DNA from: Prunus persica
Taxonomy: Eukaryota; Streptophyta; Magnoliopsida; Rosales; Rosaceae
DNA length: 64,000 nt
Direction: 5' to 3'
Assembly (NCBI RefSeq): GCF_000346465.2
Contig: NC_034016.1
Location: forward strand, 11,589,805 to 11,653,804
Shown here: one piece after another, positions 1-10,960 of the stretch
Layout of the letters: each line of letters begins with the position of its first letter
Position numbering within the stretch: position 1 is the stretch's first letter
Position numbers and translations under genes: made by a program
Notes under the pieces: generated by a model
Told to the model about the DNA's origin: nothing
What the model saw: only the letters and a program-made list of their open reading frames with translations
Databases searched by the model: none

Positions 1-1170
1 GTTTTACTGTACGACGTAAAATATGTATTCCACGACCCAACCACGTCGTTAAAAATTAATACACTAAACCCATAAAATTAAATTATACAATTTAAAAAAT
101 TAAGTTTATAAAAGGTTTTATGGTTTTAAAGCCTAACATATAACATAGACTACCCAAAAATTATACTTTAAAAATAAACCCCAATAAATAACAACACTAA
201 TCTCTAAACCCTAGACTCTAAACCCTAAACCATAAAAATAGAAGTGATTTTATGACTCATCAAAACAATTTTGTTTTGGATGGTCATTTTAAATTTTTGT
301 TATTCAAAATGAATTTTTTCAAGGTTTATGTGGAAGAAAATATATCAATGACTTCATAGGAGTTGACTTTTCAATTTTCTGATTTATTTTATATTTATTT
401 TGAATATTTTGATATAAAAATAATAAAATATTCTTACCATACAACAAACCACGTCGGTGTTAAATAAATTGTAGACGTTGTAAATTGTAATAGACTACTA
501 AGTCGTTAAAATGACGTCGTTAAAATGAGAAACCACGTCGGTGTTAAGAAATTAAAAACGTTGTAAATTATATAAACCGACTTACATATTAAAATGACGT
601 CGTTTAAAGCGTAAACCATGTCGTATGTTTTACTGTACGACGTAAAATATGTATTCCACGACCCAAACACCGTCGTTAAAAATTAATACCCTAAACCCAT
701 AAAACTAAATTATACAATTTAAAAAATTAAGTTTATAAAAGGTTTTATGGTTTTAAAGCCTAACATATACCCTAGACTACCCAAAAATTATACTTTAAAA
801 ATAAACCCCAATAAATAACAACCCTAATCTCTAAACCCTAGACTCTAAACCCTAAACCATAAAACTAGAAGTGATTTTATGACTCATCAAAACAATTTTG
901 TTTTGGATGGTCATTTTAAAATTTATTATTCAAAATGAATTTTTTCAAGGTTTATGTGGAAGAAAATATATCAATGACTTCATAGGAGTTGACTTTTCAA
1001 TTTTCTGATTTATTTTATATTTATTTTGAATATTTTGATATAAAAATAATAAAATATTCTTACCACAACAAGAAACCACGTCGTGGTTAATAAATTGTAG
1101 ACGTTGTAAATTGTAATAGACTACTAAGTCGTTAAAATGACGTCGTTAAAATGAGAAACCATGGCGGCTA
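1..1170. repeat. Tandem duplication, about 626-bp unit, in the CACTA subterminal region
   Basis: The sequence starting at 1 (GTTTTACTGTACGACG) starts again at 627, and the two copies stay nearly identical for more than 500 bp. The second copy lacks the last part of the first (about 535-620). A diverged third start is visible near 1170. Each copy includes CGACG words and a short run of telomere-like CTAAACCC units (about 204-231 and 828-858). The duplication may extend left of the window. Confidence 0.85.
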
Positions 1171-1514
1171 TTTAACTATACGACGTAAAATATATATTTT
1201 ACGACTTAACCGCAGTCGTTACATAAACGTCGTCGATTATACCCTGAACCCTTAAGAAATTGAAGATATTGTAAACCATTAACGACTCAATTGTTCAAAG
1301 AACGTCGTCTAACTATTTTTTTACGTCGTATTTGTTTAAAACACGCAACAACAAAATACGACGGTTATTGACTTTATTAGGTCGTTGGAAAAGTATTACA
1401 CGTCGGTTAAGCAATTTGTATGTTTGTTTTTTTTTTAATTTAAGAAAACCTCAACAAATTTTTACATTACATATTATAGAGAAAATTGGTACATTATACA
1501 TAAATATCAAGTGT

Positions 1515-4500
1515 TCAATAATTGCCCTGTTTAATAATTTGGAAAACAAACTCTGCCCATTCATTCCGGACTTCATCAATGGCTTCTTGGGGGTATGAAG
1601 CTTCCTGGTTTCCCTTGGCATACTGCATAAACAATGACTATTAGGGTTTATAAATAAAAAGAAATTCAATCACAGACGACGATATTTTTCATAACCGACG
1701 TAGTATATCCATTCAACGACGTTAATTTTACACGACCGTCGTTGATAATACAAAAAACGACGTGAAATGTATGAAGGTAATTTCTTCTTACCTTATTCTC
1801 AAACCCCAAGGAAGGATCCATGATGATGTCCCTCATGAAGCGCATTACATAATACCCGCATTCGACATTGCTGGGTTGCTTTGGTGTGCCTGAGAGAGTT
1901 TTCCAAATTACATTTTTACGTCCTGCTCGGGCTATGTGGGTATTATATATTTTTAAAGCACTGTTCACGATGTTTTTGGCCTCTTCATCGACCACACGAT
2001 TTCCTGGCAGAGGATCCAGAAAATAGACGGTTTCTCTCTTTGCTCTTACAATCAGCAAAATCCAATGACGGCTGCACAAAATTAATATAAAAACGACGGT
2101 TATTTACAAAAACGACGTATTATAGTATTTCACACGACGAAGTAAAGTAGCTAACGACGACATTATATATTTATCACGACGATAAATAAATACCGACGTG
2201 GTTAGTAGTTTCAAACGACTAAATAAAATAAAACACCGACGTGGTTAGTTTATAAGCTGTCATTTATTGAAAATCTTAAAAACAAAATCCTAAGGAGACT
2301 AACCCTGGATTGTAAGGCATCATGAAAATCTGTTCACCGTCTGTCTTCTGAAGTCGAGCTGCTACCAGTCGTGATCTTGCAGTTATTGTGCCAGAGTTGG
2401 CACTAACTGTAGCAGGGTCGATAAAGCCAACCATACTACACATATTGGCTTTTTTCAAAACATCGTGTAAGTACCTAAACAAATAAAATAATATAAACAA
2501 GTCAGCACACAAAACACGACGGTTATGTATAAAAAAAACGACGTATTATAATATTTCAAACGACGTACTGAAATAGATGAGGACGTTATAATATATTTAT
2601 CACGACGGTTGTTAGTTAAGACGACGTGGTTAGTTAGTTAAGACGACGCAATATATAAACCAACGAGTTATTATTTTAGAAGTACAAACCTCATATATAC
2701 AGCCAATACAGTAGCTCCAATTTCTTCCATGCCTGCAAATTGTGTAATATCTTCAGGCAGGAGGAAGGTATCGCGCTCACCACCAAACACCTCCTTATCA
2801 ATTGTAAATTGGACTGTCTTATCCTCAGGCAGGAGTGTCGTTTCCACAAAACGACAAAGGGTTTTTAAAGAAGATGGCGCCTCCATTTTTGAATAAGCAC
2901 CAACTTCAATAACCTGTTTAAAGAAATAAAAAAAATGACGTGGTAATTCAATAAAGACGACGGTTTAAGGAATAAAACGTCGTTTTAAAAGTATTTAAAC
3001 GACGGTGAAAAAATTGTCGTGGTAATTTAATAAAAACAACGGTTTTATGAATAAAGAGTCGTCTGAAACCATTTAAACGACGGTGAAAAAACCGTCGTTT
3101 AAATATTTTATTACGTCTTAAAAAAATTCCGCCGTCTAAGTTGTAAACAAACGACGGATTAAATAAAAATATCGACGTCTGAAATTTTGAAAAACAAATA
3201 AAAAAGTTATGTTAACATACCTTGTCGTCATGCTTTTCTTCATCTTCTTTCTCCTTTTCTTCTTCCTTCTCTTCATCTCTTTTTTCTTCTTCCTTCTCTT
3301 CATATCTTTTTTCTTCTTCCTTCTCTTCATCTCTCTTTTCTTCTTCCTTCTCTTCATCTGGCTGATGTTTCCCCATTTTGGCAGTATCATCCTCCAAATG
3401 TAGGGATCTCACATCACCTCCAGAGCAGCTAGCTTTGTCAGACATTGGATTTTTGGGGCTTTGGCTAATTCTTGGTTTAAGCATGCTTGGATCAAAATTG
3501 GGAATTAATTGGGAAAGCTGACTCAGGAAATGCTCCCTCTCAGCCTCTACCAATTGTTTTGTCCTAGCCTCCATCCTTAAGGCCTCTTCCCTTGCCTTAG
3601 CCTCCATCTTTTTAGTCTCTTCTTGAAGGAGAACTCTTAAACTCTCCTTCAAACGGTCGTCAAAGCTCACCCTCTGTGGTTTGGGCAAATTGAAATATTG
3701 CCTTGGGGAAACACCAGCACCAACTCCCCTCACCCTGCCTGGATGCTCGGGGCCCAAAGCCATGGTCAGCACATCATTGCTGCCATCTACTCTGACTTTG
3801 CCTTCCGAGACTTGTTTCTGCAATTCATCCTAAAACAAAGATAAACAAAAAAACACACGACGGTTATTTATGTACAAACGACGTATTATATAATTTCACA
3901 CGACGCAATAACATATAAAACGACGTTATTATAACTTATCACGACGGTAGTTATACCGACGTGGTTATTTATTTAAAACGACGAAATGAATAAACAACCG
4001 ACGTCTTATGCTATAATTAAAGAAAACAGAGTAGTGATTCCTATTTAGACCGTTAACGACGTTTTTACAAAATTTTCGACGTGGTAATATCATTTACACG
4101 ACGCGAGAATGAACCACCGACGTCGTATGCTATAATAACAGAAAACAGAGTAGTGATTCCTATTTAGACCGTTAACGACGTTTTTAAAAACTTTTCGACG
4201 TGGTAATATCATTCACACGACGAAAAATATAACATACGACGTAATAAGAATAATTCACAGTTTAATAAAAATTTAAAACAGAGTGAGTAGGCTTACAATT
4301 AATTTTGCCTTCTCTGCCACCTTTGGATCAGGGATGTTACCATGTTTGTCCTGTCTAGCTCTCTTCCATAAGGTAGATCGATCAATTTCTACCCCAGACA
4401 TGGTTTCCTCCAATTGATCCTCCAATCCAGCATATCCTTTTCGAGACAATCGATGATTGTACTCGAGTTTCTCCCTAATCTGTGAATGTTGAGAATGCAC

Positions 4501-5106
4501 AGACTGAAAATCTTTGGATAGCCTTGAAGCTACAAAGGCATCCCATTGTGCTTTCTCTATGAATTTATATGTTTCAGGGGGTTGGCTTAATTTCTCCCTG
4601 TCATTGGTGTATGGAAGGATATAATGCCTCGTTAGTGTAGACTTGAAATCCTTCCATTTTTTGAGAGCAGAAGATAAAACAGAGGTCTTGCCCCCTTGGC
4701 CTACGACAAAAGCCATGTCAACTGCTTCCCAAATCTGCTCCTTTATATCCTTTGGGATTTGGGACCATTTCTTGTCCACAAGTGGGATCCTGGAGCGTGC
4801 CAAGACACCAATATACGACTGCATCTCAATATGTGCTTGGCCAACACCTTTCCCCCTTTTATTGTACTCAACAATTGGCCTCAGTTTCTGAAGCTTTCTC
4901 TTCACAACACGAGGCATTGTGCTCATACCTCGACCAGTCTTTGAATCATCAGAGATTGTTGTCTGGCTGGTTGGTTCTGTCTCAGCAGATGATGAAGCAA
5001 ACTTCATCTTCTTCGAAGACTTCATCTCCTTCGAAGACTTGTCTTGGGGAGCTACCACTCCAAGCTTCTTGGAGCCAGAATCCTTAGTTTGTTGTTGAGA
5101 AACCAT
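1515..5106 (-). CDS. CACTA-encoded transposase-like / Ulp1 cysteine protease fusion protein, six coding exons
   Basis: Gene model from splice sites: exons 5106-4297, 3829-3221, 2913-2690, 2474-2304, 2071-1792 and 1622-1515, all with GT/AG borders and matching phases, giving 733 codons plus stop with no lesion. Residues 1-270 have a basic, serine-rich start followed by a block containing GVLARSRIPLVDKKW and IPKDIKEQIWEAV, typical of the plant Ptta/En/Spm transposase domain. The second exon encodes a charged coiled-coil stretch and a tandem EEKEEEKR tract. The last exons form a Ulp1/C48 peptidase fold: RHWILL (catalytic His), YFLDPL (Asp) and a Gln before VECGYYVMRFM (catalytic Cys), all present. 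Such proteases are commonly carried by plant CACTA and Mutator elements; the cellular substrate is unknown. The start was chosen as the first ATG after the acceptor at 5121. Confidence 0.82.
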
Positions 5107-5120
5107 TTTAACAGACAAAA

Positions 5121-5995
5121 CTGCAAGTGAAAATATTTCAGGAAAACATTAAGAACACAAACGACGGTATTAAAAAAATACGACGTATGATATGATTTTA
5201 GACGACGCAATGAAATAATCTCAGACGTAATAAATGTTTAAAACCATTATTTATATAACGTCGTGGTAAATATGTTCACACGACGTCAATAGTAATACAC
5301 CGTCGTGGTAAAACTATTATTTATATAACGTCGTGGTATTTATGTTCATACGACGTCAATAGTAATACACCGTCGTGGTATTAACATTCACACGACGTAA
5401 AACAATAAGATATTTTTCGTCTATATTAGATACCAACCCTAGTTTCTTTTTCTTTATATTTTATCAAATAAGGAAAAACAAAAACCATTGTTCAGAGAAA
5501 TCAAACCTGCAATTAAACAAGCATATAAAAAAAGACTATTATATTAAAAACAACTTTGTCAATTTTCAGACGACGCTAGAACAACTGACGAACCGTCGTG
5601 GTCTACCGTCGTCTTATTTAGTTGAGGTAGTTGTCTTCAAAGTTGGAAACTTTCCCTCTTTGTCTGTATATTTTATCAAACTTGGAAAGAAGTAAAATGA
5701 TTTTGGCCAGAAAAAAGGTAAAAAGATTTTTCAAACAAAAAACGTATGAGCATGCAAAACAGTAACCAAAATAGTGAAAATGAAAGCTTACCTTTTGCGT
5801 GCAATGAAAGCAAGAGGAAGATGATCGATGTTTAAATTCAGAGACGACGAAGAAGACGAGAGGAAGACGATGAGAAACTCTGACAATGCTCTGACAAGGA
5901 AAAAAGACGAAAAGGTTTCTCTGGGAGATTGAGATTTTTAATCGGGTTTGGAAACAGTGCATGTGTAAGTCGAAAAGTTGCTTACATATAAAACC
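5121..5995 (-). promoter_or_regulatory. Promoter, 5' UTR exon and leader intron of the CACTA protease gene
   Basis: On the minus strand a TATA-like TTTTATATG lies at about 5984-5992. A putative untranslated first exon follows and ends at 5792 in AAAAG|GTAAGC. The acceptor TTGCAG at 5121 precedes a short leader and the ATG at 5106. The leader intron (5121-5791) contains several CGACG words about 20 bp apart. The exon itself is rich in GTCGTC/TCTTC. Confidence 0.6.
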
Positions 5996-7235
5996 ATTTC
6001 AAAAAAAAAATACGGCGGTGACATTTAACTACGTCGTTTTTAACTAACACGACGCAATATTTTTAGTTCGACGTGGACTCATTTCATTTAACGTCGTTAT
6101 ATTTAATATAACCGACGTGGATTTTAATTTTTAAATTATGAATAGAATTTTTTTTCCCTTGAACTTTCAGTTTATTTTTCAATTACAGTGCGTTATAAAT
6201 AGAGTTTTTTTTCCGGAGGAAATTTAAAATGAAGGAAATTAATGTTCTGGAATTTAAATAAAATAAGAATATAAAAACAACGACTGTTTTTGTATTACTG
6301 TCGTCGTTTTTCGTCGTCTTAAGTAAGACTAAGACGACGTAATATATTTGTTTAGGGACGTTGATTTTTGTTTTAAACGTCGTTAGGTATAATATAACCG
6401 TCGTTGGAAATTGTTTCTCTGATTGCAAATTTGCAACGACGTTAGGTATAATATTTGTAGATAAACAAACGCACACACATCATCAACTTCCAAAAAATTG
6501 TCTCTCTGATTTCAAATCTGTGTATCTGTTAAGATTATGATGTGGAACAGAGTTCCATCTGGTAAGATTTCGTAACCCTTGGGATCTCAGAAAAATCTGA
6601 TTATGTCGGCGGTTTTTTATATAAACCGTCGTGGTTATTTCAATTCTTGTCATTAAGTATATCTACCGACGTAGGATAAGAAAATCAAAGAAAAAAATTG
6701 TTAACAAAAATTCTTATTAAGACGACGGTTTAAATTAAAGGTACGACGTATAAAATGCATAAATACGACGTTAGATTTTATAGTACGATTTAAAGAGAAC
6801 GTCGTAGAACTATACAATAATGACGTCGATATATTTATATTTGTCGTCGTTGTAAATTAATTTAATACGGCGATATTTTGTATTTTACAGCCGTGGATTT
6901 GTTTGTAATTAGACAGCGTCTTATACGAAAACCTCGTCGTGTTATTTTATAAGTAAAAACAGCGGCTTTTATTGAAATCGTCGTCTTTACTTTCTACGTC
7001 GGTCGATTCATAACTTCTGCCGTTCTTTGTTCGCTTTGATTTTACACTGCGGAAATCTGTTTCAAATAGACGTCGGTTGTTTAATTAAGTACGTCGTTGT
7101 TTTTGAACAGCCATTTGAATCTCCCTTTTTAGTTGTCTAAGGTGGTATTAAACGACGGTGTTTTTAGAACCGTCGTCGTTTTAAAAACCACGACGGTTTT
7201 CACTGAGACCGTCGTTGTTTTCTGGTCGTCTTTTT
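5996..7235. repeat. Subterminal CGACG/CGTCG repeat region of the CACTA element
   Basis: No long ORF. The stretch is filled with CGACG, CGTCG and close variants at irregular but often near-20-bp spacing up to the terminus, as expected for the transposase-binding subterminal region of a CACTA element. A possible plus-strand mini-exon (ATGATGTGG... ending at GTAAGA near 6562) is present but nothing downstream supports a gene. Confidence 0.65.
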
Positions 7236-7252
7236 CACTTTTTGTAGTAGTG
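7236..7252 (-). repeat. CACTA terminal inverted repeat end
   Basis: Reading the minus strand from 7252 gives CACTACTACAAAAAGTG, matching the conserved CACTA terminus. Neighbouring sequence changes abruptly from CGACG-rich to the Tat retroelement intron at 7253. Confidence 0.85.
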
Positions 7253-7333
7253 TTGCCTGTCAAACGAAGAAAAATTAATAGAATACAAAAAAAAAAGGGG
7301 GCCAGCCTACCGATCGGTAGCTCGAACACCTAC

Positions 7334-8249
7334 CGGCAATCTGGAATGTCGTGGGGACCGGGAAGCTAGGGGGTGTTCCCGATGGCGATTCCCAATCACC
7401 GGAGAGCAGCACCCTCCGATTCCTCCACGACTTCTGAGAAGTCGGCACCGAGCTGATGAAATGCCCCCGCTCGGAAGCCTTCAGGCAGTTCGCCTGAACC
7501 CAGTCGCCGTGATCGGCGCTCTTGGACTTAGTGACGCTGTACAAATACGAGAACTGCTCGTAGGAAGGCTCCCCCTTCTCGGCAATCCCAAACGCAGCGA
7601 TTACCCCCATCAGGGCCACCCAGAAGTTGGGGTTGTACTGGCCGGGAGCGTACCCGATCTGGGCAAGGATCTTCTGCACGGCAGGCTGCAACGGCAACCG
7701 AACCCCTTGCAGAAGAACGTCGGTGAAGAAGGTCACTTCACTGTTCTTTGGGTCACTGAGGGACTCGACCGGGCTCGGTATCCTCATCCTCACCGAGTCC
7801 GGAATAAGGTACTCGGCCCTAATCTTCTCCAATTCGCGTTCGGTGATCTTGTTGGGCTCTAGGTAGTCGACCCCGAACAGTGTCTTCCTAGGCACACCCA
7901 TCGGTATAGTAGGCGGCCCTTGGTGGACGATCGTCACCCTCGACCGGGAGGGACCGGCAATGCCCTCACTACGACCGGAGGTGGAGGCCTCAAGCTGATG
8001 CCCCAACGGGCCGACGCGGGTACCGTCTTTATATACCGCGGCCAAGGGTAGCGGTTGCCCCGTCATGAGCCCTTTTCCGATGCCATGGGTGGGAACGGAG
8101 TTCACCTCCTCACCGAATAACTCGGTATCGGTGTCTTCTCCACCCTCGGCGCCGAGGCTCACGGCCTCGCTGGACGTATCCCAGCCCGAGGACAACTCCC
8201 CATCGAAAGCGTTGGGCTCACTGCCGAACGGCGACTCGCTATCGGACAT
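7334..8249 (-). CDS. Antisense gag-like ORF of a Tat-type gypsy element (putative gypsy-type transposon domain), first coding exon
   Basis: The exon starts MSDSESPFGS right at a splice acceptor (AG at 8251-8250) and runs about 305 codons to a donor (GTAGGT at 7333). Residues 1-130 are acidic and serine-rich. The following block contains ESLSDPKNSEVTFF, RLPLQPAVQKILAQIG, APGQYNPNFWV and a later WRNRRVLLSGDW, the pattern of the plant 'putative gypsy type transposon' (Transposase_28-like) domain. It lies antisense to the retroelement, just before its polypurine tract and 3' LTR; extra antisense ORFs in this position are known from Tat-lineage elements. The open frame runs past the donor to 7275 but that tail looks intronic. 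The next exon would lie beyond the inserted CACTA element. Function unknown. Confidence 0.75.
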
Positions 8250-8620
8250 CTACAAAACAAAGAAAGGGATACTAAGGCCCATGCCACACTATCCTACCGA
8301 TACCTACATCGCTACCTATGGCCACTAGACTACCGAAGAAAAATCCTATTTTACGATCGGCTAGCTTACGGCATAAGGAGATACAACCAAACGAAAAGAG
8401 ATTATGTAGGAAGTACCGAACGGTATCTTACCTTGAGTGGTGTAGGATGATTTGATTGCCGTTCACTCTCTTCGGAAATCGCCTTGAGTACCGAAAACCG
8501 CTGAGAAAATCGCCTTGATTACCGTTCAATCTCTTCGGAAATCACCTGCGCAGAGCTCTCACTTCAAACTCACAATTGCAAAGTGAGCTTCACATCCGGA
8601 GCAGCTTCTATTTATAGGGA
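8250..8620 (-). promoter_or_regulatory. Promoter and leader intron of the antisense Tat ORF
   Basis: On the minus strand a clear TATA box, CTATAAATAG, lies at 8617-8608. About 150-180 nt downstream is a strong donor AAG|GTAAGATA (GT at 8431-8430), and the acceptor TTTTGTAG at 8250 abuts the ATG at 8249. This gives a 182-bp intron in the leader. Confidence 0.7.
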
Positions 8621-8883
8621 GAGAGCTGTAACGGTACGCTTCGAAATACTAAACGATTCTTTAATGCGCCGTCAGACGTGCTTTTATTGGCCACGCGTCA
8701 CCTGATGAATGGCGCTGCCAACTGCACGCCAGGCACGAAAGACGAAGCGTCTCTCTGCCCTCTCACCTATCAGCATCAACAACCCCTCGAGTCCCAGGTC
8801 AGTCTCCTCGAACGAGCCTGCCGAACGGCAGGTCAACCACCGAACCGCAGTGGAGGACTAAATTCCCTTCCGAAGTATCTTCG

Positions 8884-8904
8884 GAAGAGAACTTGGGGGA
8901 CTAC
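8884..8904 (+). other. Polypurine tract of the Tat-type element
   Basis: The purine-rich GAAGAGAACTTGGGGGA lies just 5' of the TGTTGATA start of the LTR, as expected for the plus-strand primer site of a plus-oriented retrotransposon. Confidence 0.7.
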
Positions 8905-9379
8905 TGTTGATACCGAAGATAAACGGCCTATAACAACCGGACACGTGGGCAGGATCGCGTTTGGCTGTAGAAATGCCTTCGGCATGATCCCTACCGAAGC
9001 CATCTATCTTGGCCCCTTTTTACCATCGGACACGTGTCATGCTCACAATCCATGTCCACAGTCCCACATCGGAAATATGAGCACAGTGCACATCCCCCAA
9101 GGCTTATATAAGGAGACCCTTATCCCCAAAAGGAGGGGATCAGAACTAATGGTAGGCTACCGATTGATCTGTCAGTTAATATTACTAAATCCATACTTAC
9201 TAAAGCATCGGAGAGCCTTCGGCCGGTACCGCACCGGTACCCCAAGGACTTACCGAACGTGTCCTTTTGTAGGTACTTTCCCTTCCGAAGACAAGCACCT
9301 TCCGAAGACAGGGACCTACCGAAGACATAATATAATTAAGTTGGCGAAATACGTGCCGAATTACTTTTTCGCATCAACA
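8905..9379 (+). mobile_element. 3' LTR of the Tat-type gypsy element
   Basis: 475 bp bounded by TGTTGAT at the left and ATCAACA at the right, a perfect short terminal inversion with TG...CA ends. A TATA box (CTTATATAAGG) at about 9103-9113 marks the U3/R promoter. It follows the polypurine tract directly. The sequence is rich in the CCGAAG/CTTCGG words that also mark the adjacent internal region. The 5-bp target duplication would start at 9380 but its partner is outside the window. Confidence 0.8.
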
Positions 9380-10240
9380 ATTTTCGTTCATTTCACAAAG
9401 AATGTAGTCGACCATCCATAAAAATTTAGAGCAGCACCAACAGAGAGAGAGATATATATATATATCACCTCTTTCAATTTACAATTGTTCATGGGATTAT
9501 TGGAATCGTTGTCTCCGCTGATTGATCTCTTTGAATTTTCTTATTCTTGGTCCTATTATTCAGCTGCTTCAAGTGCTTTTCGCATTGGGGATGCTGTGGT
9601 GTAGAAAGATGGGGGAGAAGGGAGACATCATTAAGATCGAAGGAGGAGAATAAAGGAGGTTCATTTTGGATTTCTAGAGATAAGAGTTATGGTCTTTGAG
9701 AAAGCAAAGGGTGGAGGAGGAGTAAGGGGGAAGGCAAAAGGAGGAGAAGATAAATTTTTTTTTCTCCTAAAACGATGAGTTGATAAATAGATTAAATTAT
9801 TATTTTTAAAAGTATATAAAACCTGAAGGCACAAAAAAGTTTTTCGTGTCCTATGAAAAGCACAATTAATCATGCTTTTAAACTATAATAATTACTCTCA
9901 CTAACAATGAGGTGATAAGATGAAAGGTGATATTAACATTGGACACAAAGGTCGTGCCCAAATTTCAAAAGGCACAAAAAAATTCGTTCTTAGACATACA
10001 TTTATTGTGTCTTTTGTGTAAAAGACATCTTTAAGTTTTTTTTAAATGCTAAATGAGATTGAAAAGGCATAAACCCTTCTTTCGTGCTCTTTGAAATGTG
10101 TCTTTAGAGCAGTTTGGCAGTAGCAATAAGAGTAACATAAAAATACAAATTGTGTTGCAGTTTATACTCTATCAGCCCAAAAATACCAACATAAGAGTAA
10201 CTTAAAAATACAAAATGCATTACAGTTTTTATTTCTATAG
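9380..10240. other. Non-coding repeat-derived DNA with GGCACAAA/GTGCC words
   Basis: No supported gene. A short (GA)n(TA)n tract is at about 9440-9466. From 9825 to 10115 several oppositely oriented GGCACAAAA, TCGTGCCC, TTCGTGTCC and TTCGTGCTC words occur, resembling the subterminal repeats of an old DNA transposon, but I could not find matching termini. Confidence 0.4.
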
Positions 10241-10253
10241 AATTGATTTTTGT

Positions 10254-10475
10254 TTTTGTTGCAGTTTTTCTTTTTCTTTTTGTTTACATCATTGATATCT
10301 ACATTGTTTTGTTATATAGTATTTTTTATTTTTTTATTTTTTTTTTTTTGGTGTTGTTGCAGTTTCTATTTTTATTCTTGTTTACATCATTGATATCTAT
10401 ATTGTATTTTTGCAGTTTCTCTTTTTTGTTTGCAATTTTTGTTTACATCATCGATATATATATTATTTTGTTATT
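10254..10475 (+). repeat. T-rich degenerate tandem repeat (TTTACATCATTGATAT unit)
   Basis: Three copies of a T-rich unit containing GTTTACATCATTGATATCTA occur near 10281, 10379 and 10441, each preceded by TTGCAGTTT or a variant. Two further copies lie at about 13978 and 14042, on the other side of the gypsy LTR. Confidence 0.7.
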
Positions 10476-10960
10476 GTTGGCTGCGCAAATCTTACGCCCT
10501 GGCATTTCAGGCGAGGGGATATGTGCCAACACAAGTTGTCCAACTTTGTGTTGGATAGAGTGTGCGCAAGCGTGCCAGCACGGATTACCGTGCAATCGAT
10601 GATGATACAGATAAATGGATGAATGTGTAGATTGCACATGTTTGATCTGACTACGCTCAAAGAGATTATGGCTGAGAGGGCAACAGTTCTCCGCCATCAG
10701 GTTCATGGCCTAAGCTACAAGGCCGTTAATGGCGGTGTTGGAAACCACGGTCGGTAGATTTGCATAATGCTCCAATGCCTCGCCAGATCACAAAAGTTGT
10801 ATGATATATGGGGTGGATGGAAAAGTAAACGGGATGGTGCTCCAGCGCCTTGAAAATCAAGGGTCGGTTGATATATTGATGGATGGAAAATTAAGTTTAC
10901 AACTACTCATAGGAAAACATTTAAAGATATTGAAAATACATGACAGGAAAAGATAAATTT
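10476..10960. other. Unassigned sequence between repeats
   Basis: Higher GC than the neighbours. It has no long ORF and I recognise no protein in six frames. Two stretches (around 10770-10860) repeat the idea 'TGCTCCAATGCCT' / 'TGCTCCAGCGCCT'. Probably internal debris of a retroelement. Confidence 0.3.

Larger units (their letters stand above)
1..7252 (-). mobile_element. CACTA (En/Spm) DNA transposon, partial (far end outside window)
   Basis: The right boundary is a CACTA terminus whose minus-strand reading starts CACTACTACAAAAAGTG at 7252. The interior holds one spliced minus-strand gene (transposase-like plus Ulp1 protease) and very many CGACG/CGTCG words in non-coding DNA, as expected of CACTA subterminal repeats but far more widespread. 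The other terminus is not in the window, so the 3-bp target duplication (candidate TTG at 7253-7255) cannot be confirmed. Exons lack the CGACG arrays while introns and both flanks are full of them. The element appears to have inserted in the intron of an antisense ORF of a Tat-type gypsy element that continues at 7253. Confidence 0.85.

Noticed and set aside
204..858. Interstitial telomere
   Set aside because: Only a few imperfect CTAAACCC units per 626-bp repeat; part of the transposon repeat, not a telomere array.
3136..3403. Charged or Phe/Leu-rich ORFs at 3136-3403
   Set aside because: Other-frame readings of the EEK-rich tract of the CACTA gene.
8678..9421. 247-codon plus-strand ORF
   Set aside because: It runs through the polypurine tract and the whole 3' LTR; no domain is visible, so it is a chance ORF.
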